A stretch of 39,651 nucleotides of DNA from Synechococcales cyanobacterium M55_K2018_004 (lineage in GTDB: Bacteria; Cyanobacteriota; Cyanobacteriia; Elainellales; Elainellaceae), in NCBI GenBank assembly GCA_015295905.1, contig DVEB01000013.1, forward strand, positions 1-39,651, read 5' to 3'. Each line of letters begins with the position of its first letter. Positions within the stretch are counted from its first letter, which is position 1. The notes below the pieces were generated by a model, which worked only from the letters and a program-made list of their open reading frames with translations, was not told the DNA's origin and ran no database searches. Of the stretch, positions 1 through 11,993 are shown piece by piece. The position numbers were made by a program, and so were the translations under genes.

Positions 1-11
1 GCCCAGCGCAC

Positions 12-59
12 GGTTTACACCACGACAAACCGACTCAATACGCGACGGAGTCGGTATAA
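12..59 (+). repeat. Family B double-hairpin repeat, copy 1
   Basis: Hairpin 1 is GGTTT-ACACCACGAC-AAACC (12-31). Hairpin 2 has arms ACCGACTC (29-36) and GAGTCGGT (48-55), so the two share the bases ACC. The same element occurs at 17487-17537, with hairpin 1 exactly reverse-complemented, and on the minus strand at 39500-39547. It lies downstream of the minus-strand phosphatase gene at 186-824. The role is unknown; it looks like a small non-autonomous dispersed repeat. Confidence 0.75.
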
Positions 60-70
60 CATCAGCTCGG

Positions 71-180
71 GTGAAGCGAGTTTAGGGGCGCCTCGCTGGG
101 CGCAGTGTCCCCAAACCCTTGCTGTTCCGTGCGCGGCGTGCATGGAACAGCAAGGGTTGCAGCCTATCCCAAATTCATGT
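71..180. repeat. Family A composite palindromic repeat, copy A1
   Basis: The copy begins GTGAAGCGAGTTTA, then has an imperfect GC-rich hairpin (about 85-112) followed by a second hairpin with perfect 15-base arms, AACCCTTGCTGTTCC at 114-128 and its complement at 144-158. It ends with a tail resembling CCTATCCCAAATTCATGT. Copy A6 at 35925-36032 has the same two-hairpin plan. It lies just past the stop of the minus-strand gene at 186-824 and may act as its 3' end structure. Confidence 0.8.
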
Positions 181-185
181 CTCCC

Positions 186-824
186 TTAAGTCCCTTCAAG
201 CTGTCGCAGATCGTCGCTCATGTAGGCGCGATCGCCCAATACTTCCAGCAAGGGGCCATGCTCACCGAACTTCACAATACTGATGGAGCCTGCCAGGGCA
301 TTGATGCGATCGCGGTATCGCCCTAGATCAATCCCCAAAAGGGTGCAAAGCATAATGCGGATCGTGGCCTTGTGGGAGACAACGAGGACGTTCCCGTCCG
401 TAAATTTCTCTTCGATTTCAGCCAGAACGAGGGCCGCGCGGCTCGCGATCTCGACTGCCGTTTCGCCCCCACTGGGAGCATTCCAGGCCGGTTCGGTCAT
501 CCAACGGATGTAGTCATCCAGGTAGTGTTCGCGGACAAATTCAGGGGTTTTGCCTTCCCATTCGCCATACTGGATTTCCTTCAGGCCGTCGCGCAGTTGC
601 ATCTCCAGACCAACGGCTGCACACAGGGGTTGGGCGGTGGCGATCGTGCGTTTCATGGGGCTGACGTAGACAGCTTGCCAAGGCAGCGTTTTGTAGGCGA
701 TCGCAAATTCGTCTGCCATGCGCTGACCTGCCTCGGTTAGGTCGGGGTCGAGCGCGCCACAATAGCCCCCCGTGCGGCTGTAGGTTGTTTCCCCGTGGCG
801 CAGGAAGTAGAGTCTCAAGCTCAT
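186..824 (-). CDS. Histidine phosphatase superfamily protein (phosphoglycerate mutase-like)
   Basis: A 212-residue protein that opens with the branch-1 histidine phosphatase motif FLRHGET around residues 7-13. A second conserved His lies in VVSHKATIR around residue 150. The Arg in SPMKRT and the Glu in the segment EIQYGEWEG fit the active site. The family includes phosphoglycerate mutase-like and sugar or cobalamin-pathway phosphatases, so the substrate cannot be read from the sequence. The gene lies 12 bases after the small gene at 837-1211, and the two are probably co-transcribed at the end of the glycogen/glycolysis run. The ATG at 824 is the natural start because the RHG motif follows within ten residues. 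Confidence 0.85.
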   Translation of the reverse strand: MSLRLYFLRHGETTYSRTGGYCGALDPDLTEAGQRMADEFAIAYKTLPWQAVYVSPMKRTIATAQPLCAAVGLEMQLRDGLKEIQYGEWEGKTPEFVREHYLDDYIRWMTEPAWNAPSGGETAVEIASRAALVLAEIEEKFTDGNVLVVSHKATIRIMLCTLLGIDLGRYRDRINALAGSISIVKFGEHGPLLEVLGDRAYMSDDLRQLEGT

Positions 825-836
825 CAGTTCAACTCG

Positions 837-1211
837 TTAAAGCGCAGGTTTATGGCGAGACTGGGCCAGAGCGCGATCGCGCTCGATTTCGTCCTCGGTT
901 TCGATGTGGGGCTGATAGAGTTCGCTGTCCATGCCCATGGCCTTGATCACGGCGTGGGAGTGAAGGATGCGGTCGGCAATCGACAGCGAATCGCTCAGCG
1001 CACCAAACATAGTCAATAATTCCGCCGTTTGCTGTAGTTCTTCCAGCAGGGCCGCTTCCTCTGCGCCCGTGGCAGACTCTAGCTGGCTCAGCAGTTCACT
1101 CCGCTTCACTTTTGCAGAGGAGTAGGAGTTTTTGAAGTAGTTGTGTAGAGCGCTGACCACCGACGTAATCGACTGGCCATCATCTAAAAAACTCAGAGCA
1201 GTGTTGTTCAT
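837..1211 (-). CDS. Small helical protein of unknown function
   Basis: From the ATG at 1211 this encodes 124 residues. An upstream in-frame start at 1277 is unlikely because it would place the palindrome at 1251-1287 inside the gene. The protein is rich in Leu, Ala and Glu, with a probable coiled-coil stretch around residues 35-70 (LLSQLESATGAEEAALLEEL) and an acidic-to-basic tail. It has no signal peptide, membrane segment or metal motif. I do not recognise the family. It sits between glgP and the histidine phosphatase gene, which suggests co-transcription but not a function. Confidence 0.65.
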   Translation of the reverse strand: MNNTALSFLDDGQSITSVVSALHNYFKNSYSSAKVKRSELLSQLESATGAEEAALLEELQQTAELLTMFGALSDSLSIADRILHSHAVIKAMGMDSELYQPHIETEDEIERDRALAQSRHKPAL

Positions 1212-1250
1212 AGGGGGGACGGGAGATAAGGGATTGAGAAGCCAGTGGGT

Positions 1251-1287
1251 GAGACCTCTGGTGGTTTTTAGCAACACCAGAGGTCTC
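1251..1287. repeat. Family E palindrome, copy 1
   Basis: Perfect 13-base arms: GAGACCTCTGGTG at 1251-1263 and its complement at 1275-1287, with an 11-base loop. The same element, with paired changes in the stem, is at 9238-9271. It lies in the gap between glgP and the small gene at 837-1211. The T-run (1289-1294) follows on the plus strand, so this is not a standard terminator for the minus-strand genes, but it could be an RNA processing or stability hairpin. Confidence 0.75.
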
Positions 1288-1311
1288 CTTTTTTAGGCAT
1301 GAGCCGGGTCT

Positions 1312-3828
1312 TCAAGCATGCGTCTGGACGTAATCGTCAATTTCAACGGGGACGGGCTTGACGTGCCAGATGTTGTTGCAGTAGTCGCGGATGGAGCGAT
1401 CGCTCGAAAACTTGCCCATGCGGGCGACGTTGAGGATGGACATGCGAGTCCAGTGGTCGCGATCGCGATAGGCGTTGCTCACCCGGTCTTGACACTCCAC
1501 ATAGGAGCGGTAGTCAGCCAGCAGCATATATTGATCCTGTCCCAACAAAGAGTCCATCATGGGGCGGAACAGGTGGGGATCGGTGGGTGAGAAGTATCCC
1601 GACGAGATGCGATCGATGGCGTTCTTCAGTTCCGGGGTGTTGTGGTAGAAGTCCCAAGGGTGGTAGCCCCTCATCTTCATGGCATAGACCTCATCCGTCA
1701 CCATGCCAAACAGGAAGAAGTTGTCGGCACCAACCGCTTCTCGGATTTCAACATTGGCACCATCCAGCGTACCAATTGTCAAAGCACCGTTCATGGCAAA
1801 CTTCATATTACCCGTGCCAGAGGCCTCCTTGCCCGCCAGCGAGATCTGTTCTGAGAGGTCGGCAGCAGGATAGACCCGCTGGGCAAACTTGACGTTGTAG
1901 TCTTTGAGGAAAACAACCTTGATGCGATCGCGCACATCGGGGTCGCGGTTGACCACATCGGCCACTGAGTTGATCAACTTGATGATCAACTTGGCCATGT
2001 AATAACCGGGCGCTGCCTTACCCCCAAAAATGAAGGTGCGGGGCGTAATGTCAATATGGGGATTGGCCTTGATACGGTTATACAGGGTGACGATATAGAG
2101 GACATTCAAGTGTTGCCGTTTGTATTCATGAATCCGCTTGGCCTGAATGTCAAACAGCGAGTCGGGGCTCACCTCAATGCCATTCTGTTGTTTGATGTAG
2201 GCTGCTAGGTCTGCCTTAATGGCACGCTTGATCTGCCACCACTCGTTGCGGAAGCCAGGGTCATCGACGAACTGTTCTAAACGACGCAGTTCATCTAGGT
2301 TTTTGATCCAACTGTCCCCAATCTTGCGCGTGATCAATTCAGTCAGGCGCGGATTACTCAACACCATAAACCGACGCGGCGTCACTCCATTGGTGACGTT
2401 GGTAAACCGCTCCGGATACATCTCGGCAAAGTCGCGCAGAACGGTCTGTTTCAACAATTCGCTGTGCAATTCCGCCACACCATTGACCGCATGGCTGCCG
2501 ACGGTTGCAAGGTTGGCCATCCGCACGTAACGAGGGCCTGTCTCGTCAATGATCGACATGCGCGTGACTCGCCAAGCGTCATTGGGATACTTTTGTCGCA
2601 CTTCATTCAAGAAACGCGCATTGATCTCGTAAATGATTTGGAGGTGACGAGGCAGCAACGAGCCAAATAAGGGCAGCGCCCATTTCTCCAGCGCTTCCGG
2701 TAAAAGCGTGTGATTGGTATAAGCCAGCGTATTTTGGGTGATACTCCAGGCTTGATCCCAGTCCATCAGGTGTTCGTCTACCAGCAGACGCATTAACTCG
2801 GCAACGGCGATCGCCGGATGGGTATCATTCATTTGCAGCGCAAAGAAGTTGGGCAAGTCTTCCAGTCGGCGTCCAGCTTTGAGGTGGTTGCGGAGGACAT
2901 CCTGCAAAGAGCAAGATACGAAGAAGAATTGCTGCTCTAAGCGGAGTTGCTTGCCCTGCTCTGGTTCATCGTTGGGGTAGAGCACCTTCGAGATATTCTC
3001 GGAAACCACCTTCGCGCCGACGGCACCGAAGTAGTCGCCAGAATTAAATGCGTCAAAGTCAAAGGACTCAGGGGCTTCGCAAGTCCACAGCCTGAGGGTG
3101 TTGGCCGTGTTGACGTGATAGCCCAGGATGGGGGTGTCGTAGGGAACGCCCTTCACGGTTTGGTGGGGAACCCAACGCACCCGGTAGCGTCCGTTTTCGT
3201 CGGTATACGCTTCAGTGTGCCCCCCAAACTTGACTTCCACCGCTTCTTCAGGCCGGGCAATTTCCCAGGGATTGCCGTAGCGCAACCACTTATCGGTGAT
3301 CTCAACCTGCCAGCCATCGCGGATGTCCTGGTCAAAAATGCCAAATTCGTAGCGGATGCCATAGCCGATCGCCGGAATTTCTAGCGTTGCCAGCGAGTCT
3401 AAGTAGCAGGCCGCCAGCCGTCCAAGGCCGCCATTGCCTAGACCGGGTTCTTCTTCCTGATTCAACAAGTCATCGAGGTTGAGTCCCAATTCCTGCATGG
3501 CCTGCTTCACCTGGTCATAAATGCCAAGGTTAATCAGGTTATTTCCCAGGTGTGGCCCCAGCAGAAATTCTGCAGACAGATATCCGACGACTTTGACAGG
3601 CTGTTTCAGATAGGTTTCATGGGTGCTGAGCCAACGACGCAGCAGGCGATCGCGCACCGTCCAGGCGAGGGCGCAGTAGTTGTCGTTTTTGGTGGCGATC
3701 GCCGGAAACTTGCCCTGGATATAAAACAGGTTATCGAGAAAAGCCCGCTTCAGGGTTTCAACACTAAGACCTGTGCGGTCATCTTCAATCTGAATTGTAG
3801 TGGTTTGGGGATTGGGAAGTGTTTGCAT
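1312..3828 (-). CDS. glgP: Glycogen/starch phosphorylase
   Basis: A protein of about 838 residues, normal family length, that releases glucose-1-phosphate from the ends of glycogen using phosphate and pyridoxal phosphate. The cofactor signature EASGTGNMKFAMNG is intact and puts the Schiff-base lysine at about residue 676. Near the N terminus are YLSAEFLLG and LGNGGLGRLAACYLDS, and later QMNDTHPAIAVAELMR. I chose the ATG at 3828 over the in-frame TTG at 3849 because AAGGA (3835-3839) is well spaced before it. It is downstream of gpmA, eno and pgi on the same strand, which fits mobilisation of glycogen into glycolysis. Cyanobacteria often have more than one copy; whether this is the main one cannot be told from here. 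Confidence 0.97.
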   Translation of the reverse strand: MQTLPNPQTTTIQIEDDRTGLSVETLKRAFLDNLFYIQGKFPAIATKNDNYCALAWTVRDRLLRRWLSTHETYLKQPVKVVGYLSAEFLLGPHLGNNLINLGIYDQVKQAMQELGLNLDDLLNQEEEPGLGNGGLGRLAACYLDSLATLEIPAIGYGIRYEFGIFDQDIRDGWQVEITDKWLRYGNPWEIARPEEAVEVKFGGHTEAYTDENGRYRVRWVPHQTVKGVPYDTPILGYHVNTANTLRLWTCEAPESFDFDAFNSGDYFGAVGAKVVSENISKVLYPNDEPEQGKQLRLEQQFFFVSCSLQDVLRNHLKAGRRLEDLPNFFALQMNDTHPAIAVAELMRLLVDEHLMDWDQAWSITQNTLAYTNHTLLPEALEKWALPLFGSLLPRHLQIIYEINARFLNEVRQKYPNDAWRVTRMSIIDETGPRYVRMANLATVGSHAVNGVAELHSELLKQTVLRDFAEMYPERFTNVTNGVTPRRFMVLSNPRLTELITRKIGDSWIKNLDELRRLEQFVDDPGFRNEWWQIKRAIKADLAAYIKQQNGIEVSPDSLFDIQAKRIHEYKRQHLNVLYIVTLYNRIKANPHIDITPRTFIFGGKAAPGYYMAKLIIKLINSVADVVNRDPDVRDRIKVVFLKDYNVKFAQRVYPAADLSEQISLAGKEASGTGNMKFAMNGALTIGTLDGANVEIREAVGADNFFLFGMVTDEVYAMKMRGYHPWDFYHNTPELKNAIDRISSGYFSPTDPHLFRPMMDSLLGQDQYMLLADYRSYVECQDRVSNAYRDRDHWTRMSILNVARMGKFSSDRSIRDYCNNIWHVKPVPVEIDDYVQTHA

Positions 3829-3921
3829 GGAGTTATCCTTATCAATCAATAATGCGTTGCCAACCGAGCCTTGAGAAGAATTCCGAGAAAGAATCTTGAT
3901 TCAGTGTGCTGAAGTTTCCAG

Positions 3922-4626
3922 TTAAGTATCTAAAATGACCTTGGAAAGCACTTTGCCTGTGTCATCAATTTCGTAAACGATAGGAACACCCGTCATCAGT
4001 TCCAGCTTGACTACCTCTTCGGGGCTGAGGTTGTCTAGCTCCATAATGATGGAGCGGAGAGAATTGCCATGAGCCGCAATCAGAACATTTTCCCCCTTGA
4101 GAATATGGGGCATAATGGCTTCCTTAAAGTAAGGAACAGTGCGATTACGGGTGTCCTCTAGGCTTTCGCCACCCGGTGGTCGCACAGAATACGATCGCCG
4201 CCACAGCAGCACTTGGTCTGCACCAAACTTTTCGGCCATTTCTGCTTTGTTTAAGCCTTGCAAATCTCCGTAGTAACGCTCATCCAGGGCGGGATGAGGA
4301 ACGATCGGCAGCACCTTTGCTGGATCACCGTCGTACTCGTTACGGCCTTTCCAGTTTTCATCATCAGTATCGTGCTGAAAAATGGGAGTTTTGCCGCCAC
4401 AGACCTCATCACATTCCGTCATCGTGATCACAGCAGTTTCCATCGCACGAAACAGCAAACTGGTGAAGCAAATGTCAATCCTGTAGCCCTTTTCTCGCAA
4501 CTTACAGGAGGCGATCGTCGCTTCTGCGCGTCCCCGCTCGCTCAGTGGCACATCAACCCACCCGGTGAATTTATTTTCCAGGTTCCATAGGCTCTGGCCA
4601 TGGCGCATCATGATTAAGGTTGCCAT
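3922..4626 (-). CDS. gpmA: 2,3-bisphosphoglycerate-dependent phosphoglycerate mutase
   Basis: A 234-residue protein that interconverts 3- and 2-phosphoglycerate. The phospho-acceptor His9 lies in the motif MRHGQSLWN. NKFTGWVDVPLSERG, LDERYYGDLQGLNK and RPPGGESLEDT are classic for the cofactor-dependent enzyme, and the second His is in IAAHGNSLRS. The ATG at 4626 follows a strong AGGGAGGG ribosome binding site; the longer frame from 4671 has no such signal. The gene sits 86 bases after eno, which catalyses the next step, and upstream of glgP. Many cyanobacteria rely on the unrelated cofactor-independent mutase, so this may be a second, condition-specific enzyme (inference). Confidence 0.95.
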   Translation of the reverse strand: MATLIMMRHGQSLWNLENKFTGWVDVPLSERGRAEATIASCKLREKGYRIDICFTSLLFRAMETAVITMTECDEVCGGKTPIFQHDTDDENWKGRNEYDGDPAKVLPIVPHPALDERYYGDLQGLNKAEMAEKFGADQVLLWRRSYSVRPPGGESLEDTRNRTVPYFKEAIMPHILKGENVLIAAHGNSLRSIIMELDNLSPEEVVKLELMTGVPIVYEIDDTGKVLSKVILDT

Positions 4627-4676
4627 TGCAAACCCTCCCTCTGGACTTCTGACGACTAGAGACACCGGCAATTCTT

Positions 4677-4702
4677 GGGGATGCTGCTTTGCAACATCCC
4701 CC
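4677..4702. other. Hairpin between eno and gpmA
   Basis: The arms GGGGATG-C-TGC and GCA-A-CATCCCC form a stem with one mismatch around a TTT loop in the 86-base gap after eno. No T-run follows on the minus strand. It is more likely an mRNA processing or partial termination point within the run than a full terminator. Confidence 0.5.
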
Positions 4703-4712
4703 CATCTAGGGC

Positions 4713-7642
<2,930 letters not shown>

Positions 7643-8182
7643 GGCGATCGCCTCAGGAGTTGTAAACAGTACGAGCGTGACTAGTGGCTGAGCGATGCAA
7701 CGCTGCAATCAGCGATGCCGGGATACGCTTGAGGAGATAGGGAAATAATTAAGATAATCGTTACAAGAACCGGACTAGCGCGCTGATCCTCAATTCAGCG
7801 AACTGTGCTTAGGGAAGTTTACTCAGCGAACTGTAGAGATTGCTGTGAACGAAACTAATTATCGACGCTTAAGGTTAAGAGACACTGCTGATTTCAGACA
7901 TGAATCATTAACCTTAAATTAATGATTTAGTTGACCGAAGAACTCAATCAGGAACTGAGACATCAATTAACAAAACTACACCATTGCAGCAAGCGATATC
8001 CCCCAGACGTGCGTGTACCGATGCAGCAGCCCCATCAGGAGAGAGGCATAAAGATTTGCCCCGAAACCTCACCACAGAACTTCAGAGAACCTACTCTGTG
8101 TTCTCCGTGCCTCTGTGGTGAAATCCTGAGTTTCCAGTTGATCGCGTCCACACCCCTGAGGATGCCACCAGAGCACTCGCCA
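7643..8182. promoter_or_regulatory. 540-base gap upstream of pgi with paired direct and inverted repeats
   Basis: I see no credible gene here. A 12-base direct repeat TCAGCGAACTGT lies at 7795-7806 and 7823-7834 (28-base period), and a 10-base inverted repeat TTAAGGTTAA/TTAACCTTAA at 7869-7878 and 7908-7917. Both are 150-280 bases upstream of pgi and could be regulator sites; no known motif was matched. The far end carries the hairpin at 8070-8120, downstream of the lactate dehydrogenase gene. Confidence 0.4.
8070..8120. terminator. Imperfect hairpin downstream of the lactate dehydrogenase gene
   Basis: Outer arms CACCACAGA (8070-8078) and TCTGTGGTG (8112-8120) and inner arms GAGAAC (8085-8090) and GTTCTC (8100-8105) form an interrupted stem. 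The wording CTCTGTG-TTCTCCGTG-CCTCTGTGGTG resembles a phrase often seen in bacterial intergenic DNA. It may serve as the 3' end structure of the minus-strand gene that stops at 8183, but there is no clear T-run. Confidence 0.4.
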
Positions 8183-9196
8183 TTACTTTGCTGTAGCTGG
8201 TTGTTTCGCAGCAATCTCGTTGCTCAGCGGTCTACCCTGCTCAAACTCAGTTAGGCTAGCGATCGTGGTTTCTGAGATGTCCTCTAGCGCATCAGCCGTG
8301 AAATATGCCTGGTGGGCTGTGATCACCACATTGGGGAACGACTGCAACAACTGGAAGGTTTCATCCTGGATAATCGTACTGGAAAGGTCGCGGAAGAACA
8401 GGTCGTCCTCTTCTTCGTAAACATCAATTCCTAAGTAACCAACCTTGCCAGCTTTGATGCCGTCGATTGCTGCACGAGTATCCAGTAATTTTCCACGACT
8501 CGTATTGATCAGCATCACTCCAGGCTTCATCTGAGCGATCGCCTCTGCATTAATCATGTACTCCGTTTCAGGAGTCAGCGGGCAATGCAGCGAAATGATG
8601 TCAGAATTTGCGAGTAACTCTGGAAGTTCCGCATAACGAGCATTGGCAATGGTCTCAAAACGGTCATTGGGATAGGCATCATAGCCCAGCAGATAGCAAC
8701 CAAACCCACTCATAATTTGAGCAAAGATAAGACCGATCTTGCCCGTGCCAATCACGCCAACAGTGCGGCCGTGCAGGTCAAACCCAACCAAGCCTTCCAA
8801 CGAAAAGTTATCCTCGCGCACCCGGTTATAAGCCTTGTAGAGCTTGCGGTTGAGCATCAGAATCAGTCCAACGGCGTGTTCTGCCACCGAGTAGGGCGAG
8901 TAGGACACCACCCGCACCACCTTGATGCCTAACTGAGCGGCTGCATTCAAGTCAACATTATTGAATCCAGTACAGCGCAGCGCCACCAATTTGATGCCAT
9001 TGGCTGCGAGGATTTGCAGTGTTTCTGCATCCAATTCGTCGTTGACAAACACACACACTGCTGCAAAGCCAGAGGCCAACGAAGCCGTTTCTCGGTGCAA
9101 ACGTTCTTCAAAAAAGGTGAGTTCATGCTGTCCTGCATTGGCAGCACTGAGAAACTGCTTGTCGTAGGACTTAGCACTGAAAACTGCAACGTTCAT
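8183..9196 (-). CDS. ldhA: D-lactate dehydrogenase (D-2-hydroxyacid dehydrogenase family)
   Basis: A 337-residue NAD-dependent dehydrogenase, probably reducing pyruvate to D-lactate. The dinucleotide motif GTGKIG is at residues 150-155, with Asp173 at the end of the second strand (GYDAYP), as in NAD-preferring enzymes. The catalytic residues are Arg234 in NTSRG, a Glu near 263 in VYEEEDD and His295 in TAHQA. The N terminus VAVFSAKSYD and the EEE-DLFFRD segment are typical of the LdhA-type subgroup rather than glycerate or phosphoglycerate dehydrogenases. It is downstream of xfp and upstream of pgi, which supports a fermentative NADH sink. Substrate choice is by family resemblance only. Confidence 0.9.
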   Translation of the reverse strand: MNVAVFSAKSYDKQFLSAANAGQHELTFFEERLHRETASLASGFAAVCVFVNDELDAETLQILAANGIKLVALRCTGFNNVDLNAAAQLGIKVVRVVSYSPYSVAEHAVGLILMLNRKLYKAYNRVREDNFSLEGLVGFDLHGRTVGVIGTGKIGLIFAQIMSGFGCYLLGYDAYPNDRFETIANARYAELPELLANSDIISLHCPLTPETEYMINAEAIAQMKPGVMLINTSRGKLLDTRAAIDGIKAGKVGYLGIDVYEEEDDLFFRDLSSTIIQDETFQLLQSFPNVVITAHQAYFTADALEDISETTIASLTEFEQGRPLSNEIAAKQPATAK

Positions 9197-9237
9197 AGGC
9201 CACCACGAGTTCGATTTACCGATACCGATATAGTTTC

Positions 9238-9271
9238 AGACCTCCGGTATTTTACAAAACACCGGAGGTCT
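9238..9271. repeat. Family E palindrome, copy 2
   Basis: Perfect 11-base arms AGACCTCCGGT (9238-9248) and ACCGGAGGTCT (9261-9271), with a further TTTT/AAAA pairing inside the loop. Compared with 1251-1287, CTCTGG/CCAGAG has become CTCCGG/CCGGAG on both arms, a paired change that keeps the stem. It fills the 86-base gap between xfp and the lactate dehydrogenase gene. Confidence 0.78.
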
Positions 9272-9282
9272 CGCTGCTTAGC

Positions 9283-11718
9283 CTAGTGGGGCCACTTCCA
9301 GCCCAGCACATCCTCGCGGTCAATGCCGTGTTCAAAGGCATAGTTGCGACAAGCAATTTGCTCGTCCTTCAACATTTCCTTAACATGAGCACCCGCCACC
9401 TTCAGGTGAGGCACGCGATCAATCACATCCATCGCAATACTGAAGCGATCGATCTGGTTTGAGATAGCCAACTCCAGTGGTGTATTGATGTTGCCTTTTT
9501 CCTTATATCCACGCACATGCAGGTTCTTGTGATTGGTGCGGCGGTAGGTAAGGCGGTGGATCAACCAAGGATAGCCATGGAAGTTGAAGATAATCGGCTT
9601 ATCAATGGTGAAGAGGCTGTCAAAGTCACTGTCGCTCATGCCGTGCGGGTGCTCAGTCGCAGGAGCCAGCCTAAACAGGTCAATCACATTGATAAAGCGA
9701 ATCTTCAGGTCGGGGAAGTTTTCCCGCAGCATCACAGACGCGGCCAGAGATTCCTTCGTGGGGATATCGCCCGCCGTTGCCAGCACCACATCCGGTTCAA
9801 CGCCTTGGTCGGTGCTGGCCCACTCCCAGATATCAATGCCCTTGGTGCAATTGCGAATTGCAGCCTCCATGTCGTGGTATTGCAGGTGCAACTGCTTATC
9901 ACACACGATGATGTTGACGTAATCTTCGCTCTTGAGGCAGTGGTTTGCGACCGACAGCAACGAGTTCACATCGGGAGGCAGGTAGATCCGCACGACTTCA
10001 GGACTCTTGTTGAGCAGAATATCTAGAAAGCCGGGATCCTGGTGGGTGAAGCCGTTGTGGTCTTGCCGCCAAACGGTGGAGGTGAGCAGGATATTCAGCG
10101 ACGAGACTTCTTCACGCCAGGGGATATGACGGCAGATTTCTAACCACTTAGCGTGTTGGCCCACCATGGAATCAATCACATGGGCGAAGGCCTCATAGGT
10201 TGAGAGGAATCCATGCCGCCCGGTGAGCAGGTAGCCCTCCAGCATTCCTTCCAGGGTGTGTTCGCTCAACATTTCGATCACCCGGCCTTCAGGCGACAGT
10301 TCACCGCCGTCTAGGTCTTCGGGCAGAAATTCACTGATCCAGAATTTCTTGCTGACTTCGTAGATAGCGTTGAGCTTGTTGGAGGTATTTTCGTCTGGTC
10401 CAAATACCCGGAAGTTGTTCATGTTGTATTTCATGACATCCCGCAGGAAGACGCCCAACGGGCGGGTATTCTCTGCTTCGGTCACACCAGGTTTGTCCAC
10501 CTGCACGCCATATTGACGGAAGTCAGGCATCTTCAACTCTTTCCGCAACAATCCGCCATTGGCGTAGGGGGTTGAGCCGAGTCGCTTGTCGCCCACGGGG
10601 GCCATGTCTTTGATTTCAGGGAACAGCGTGCCGTTCGCGTCAAACAGTTCTTCAGGGCGATAGCTGCGCATCCACTGTTCTAGCAGGCGCAGGTGTTCGG
10701 GGTTGGAGTGCATGCCGCCCATTGGAACTTGGTGTGCCCGCCAGAAGCCTTCGATCTTGTGACCATCAACGTAATCAGGCCCCGTCCAACCTTTGGGCGA
10801 TCGCAACACAATCATCGGCCAGCGGGGGCGGTTCGTCACCCCATTCGTGCGAGCTTCTTGCTGGATGCGGTGGATCTCATTAACGCAGTGATCCAGCGTG
10901 GCTGCCATCGCCTGGTGCATCGACTCAGGTTCAGAACCTTCCACAAAGTAGGGCTGCCAGCCATAGCCCCAGAACAACGCTTCCAGTTCCTCATGGCTAA
11001 TGCGGGAGAGCAGCGTCGGGTTGTTAATCTTATAGCCATTCAGGTGCAACACGGGTAGGACTGCACCATCCCGGATGGGGTTCAAAAATTTGTTGATGTG
11101 CCAGGAGGTTGCCAGCGGCCCCGTCTCAGATTCCCCGTCGCCGGGCATGGCCACCACAATCAGGTTGGGATTGTCGAAAGCCGCACCACAGGCATGGGAG
11201 AGGCTATATCCCAACTCACCGCCTTCGTGGATGGAACCAGGGGTCTCCGGGGTGCAGTGGCTGCCCACACCACCGGGGAAGGAGAACTGCTTGAAGAACA
11301 TCTGCATGCCTTCGATGTCCTCTGAGCAGTGGGGGAAGAAATGAGAATAGCTGCCTTCTAGGTAGCAGGGGCCAAGGAAGCCCGGCGCACCATGGCCTGG
11401 CCCCACCAAAAACACCATATCTTGGTCATACTTTTTGATGACCCGATTGAGGTGAGTATACAAAAAGCTAATGCCAGGACTCGCTCCCCAGTGGCCCAGC
11501 AAGCGTTGCTTAACGTCTTCTGGCTTGAGCGGCTCTCTCAACAGAGGGTTGCTGCGCAGGTAAATCATCCCTACAGCAAGGTAGTTGGCAGCCCGCCAGA
11601 AGGCATGCATCTTGCGTAGCTCTTCTGGACTGAGGGGTGCGCCCTGCACGGTTGAGCGAGCCGGGCCAAATGCACTGATACTAGCGGAGATAGTTGGTCT
11701 TTCGGGAGTAGCTACCAT
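9283..11718 (-). CDS. xfp: Xylulose-5-phosphate/fructose-6-phosphate phosphoketolase
   Basis: An 811-residue thiamine-diphosphate enzyme that cleaves xylulose-5-phosphate or fructose-6-phosphate to acetyl phosphate plus glyceraldehyde-3-phosphate or erythrose-4-phosphate. It shows the family segments [55 protein letters not shown] and the ThDP/Mg motif [15 protein letters not shown] followed by NGYKINNPT. Another conserved stretch is [18 protein letters not shown]. The length is normal. The start ATG at 11718 is followed directly by a good N terminus. It lies upstream of the lactate dehydrogenase gene; pgi and rpe in this window make its two substrates. A perfect 14-base palindrome lies about 30 bases upstream. 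Dual substrate use is known for the family, not shown here. Confidence 0.97.
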   Translation of the reverse strand: MVATPERPTISASISAFGPARSTVQGAPLSPEELRKMHAFWRAANYLAVGMIYLRSNPLLREPLKPEDVKQRLLGHWGASPGISFLYTHLNRVIKKYDQDMVFLVGPGHGAPGFLGPCYLEGSYSHFFPHCSEDIEGMQMFFKQFSFPGGVGSHCTPETPGSIHEGGELGYSLSHACGAAFDNPNLIVVAMPGDGESETGPLATSWHINKFLNPIRDGAVLPVLHLNGYKINNPTLLSRISHEELEALFWGYGWQPYFVEGSEPESMHQAMAATLDHCVNEIHRIQQEARTNGVTNRPRWPMIVLRSPKGWTGPDYVDGHKIEGFWRAHQVPMGGMHSNPEHLRLLEQWMRSYRPEELFDANGTLFPEIKDMAPVGDKRLGSTPYANGGLLRKELKMPDFRQYGVQVDKPGVTEAENTRPLGVFLRDVMKYNMNNFRVFGPDENTSNKLNAIYEVSKKFWISEFLPEDLDGGELSPEGRVIEMLSEHTLEGMLEGYLLTGRHGFLSTYEAFAHVIDSMVGQHAKWLEICRHIPWREEVSSLNILLTSTVWRQDHNGFTHQDPGFLDILLNKSPEVVRIYLPPDVNSLLSVANHCLKSEDYVNIIVCDKQLHLQYHDMEAAIRNCTKGIDIWEWASTDQGVEPDVVLATAGDIPTKESLAASVMLRENFPDLKIRFINVIDLFRLAPATEHPHGMSDSDFDSLFTIDKPIIFNFHGYPWLIHRLTYRRTNHKNLHVRGYKEKGNINTPLELAISNQIDRFSIAMDVIDRVPHLKVAGAHVKEMLKDEQIACRNYAFEHGIDREDVLGWKWPH

Positions 11719-11748
11719 GGATGTTTCTCTCTGATACGTGACTTACTT

Positions 11749-11762
11749 TTCAAGTACTTGAA
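11749..11762. promoter_or_regulatory. xfp: Perfect palindrome upstream of xfp, candidate operator
   Basis: TTCAAGTACTTGAA is a perfect 14-base dyad ending about 30 bases before the xfp start codon. A half-site TTTCAAGT recurs at about 11793-11800. This arrangement suits binding by a dimeric regulator, but I cannot name one. The rest of 11719-12293 contains the family F repeat and no credible gene. Confidence 0.45.
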
Positions 11763-11920
11763 GCACAATTTTCTGATCGGAAAACTCGCTACTTTCAAGT
11801 CGTGGGGAATTTTGTAGACAATGGAGAGAGCAATCTCTCTATACAAATCGCCATGGGTGCATGTCACTTTTGCCTTCACCCTAAATCCCTTCCCCAAGTT
11901 GGGAGAGAGACTTGGAGAGG

Positions 11921-11993
11921 CTCGGCTCCCTTGCTCCCAGCTGGGGAGCAGGGGCTGGGGAATGAGGGCTTGCAAAGGTGACATGCTCTCATT
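11921..11993. repeat. Family F dispersed repeat, copy 1
   Basis: It runs from CTCGGCTCCC to GGTGACATGCTCTC and contains a hairpin TGCTCCC-AGCTG-GGGAGCA (11932-11950). The second copy is at 18433-18503, where the stem reads TGCTGCC/GGCAGCA, a paired change on both arms. Open frames through this stretch (for example 11712-12113, minus) follow the repeat and are not taken as genes. It lies about 200 bases upstream of xfp. Confidence 0.75.

Noticed and set aside
7931-8254. A 107-codon plus-strand open frame after the lactate dehydrogenase gene.
   Set aside because: It overlaps the imperfect hairpin at 8070-8120 and the end of the opposite gene, and its composition is not protein-like.
9517-10026. 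A 169-codon plus-strand open frame within xfp.
   Set aside because: It is antisense to a well-supported phosphoketolase gene and has no supporting features.
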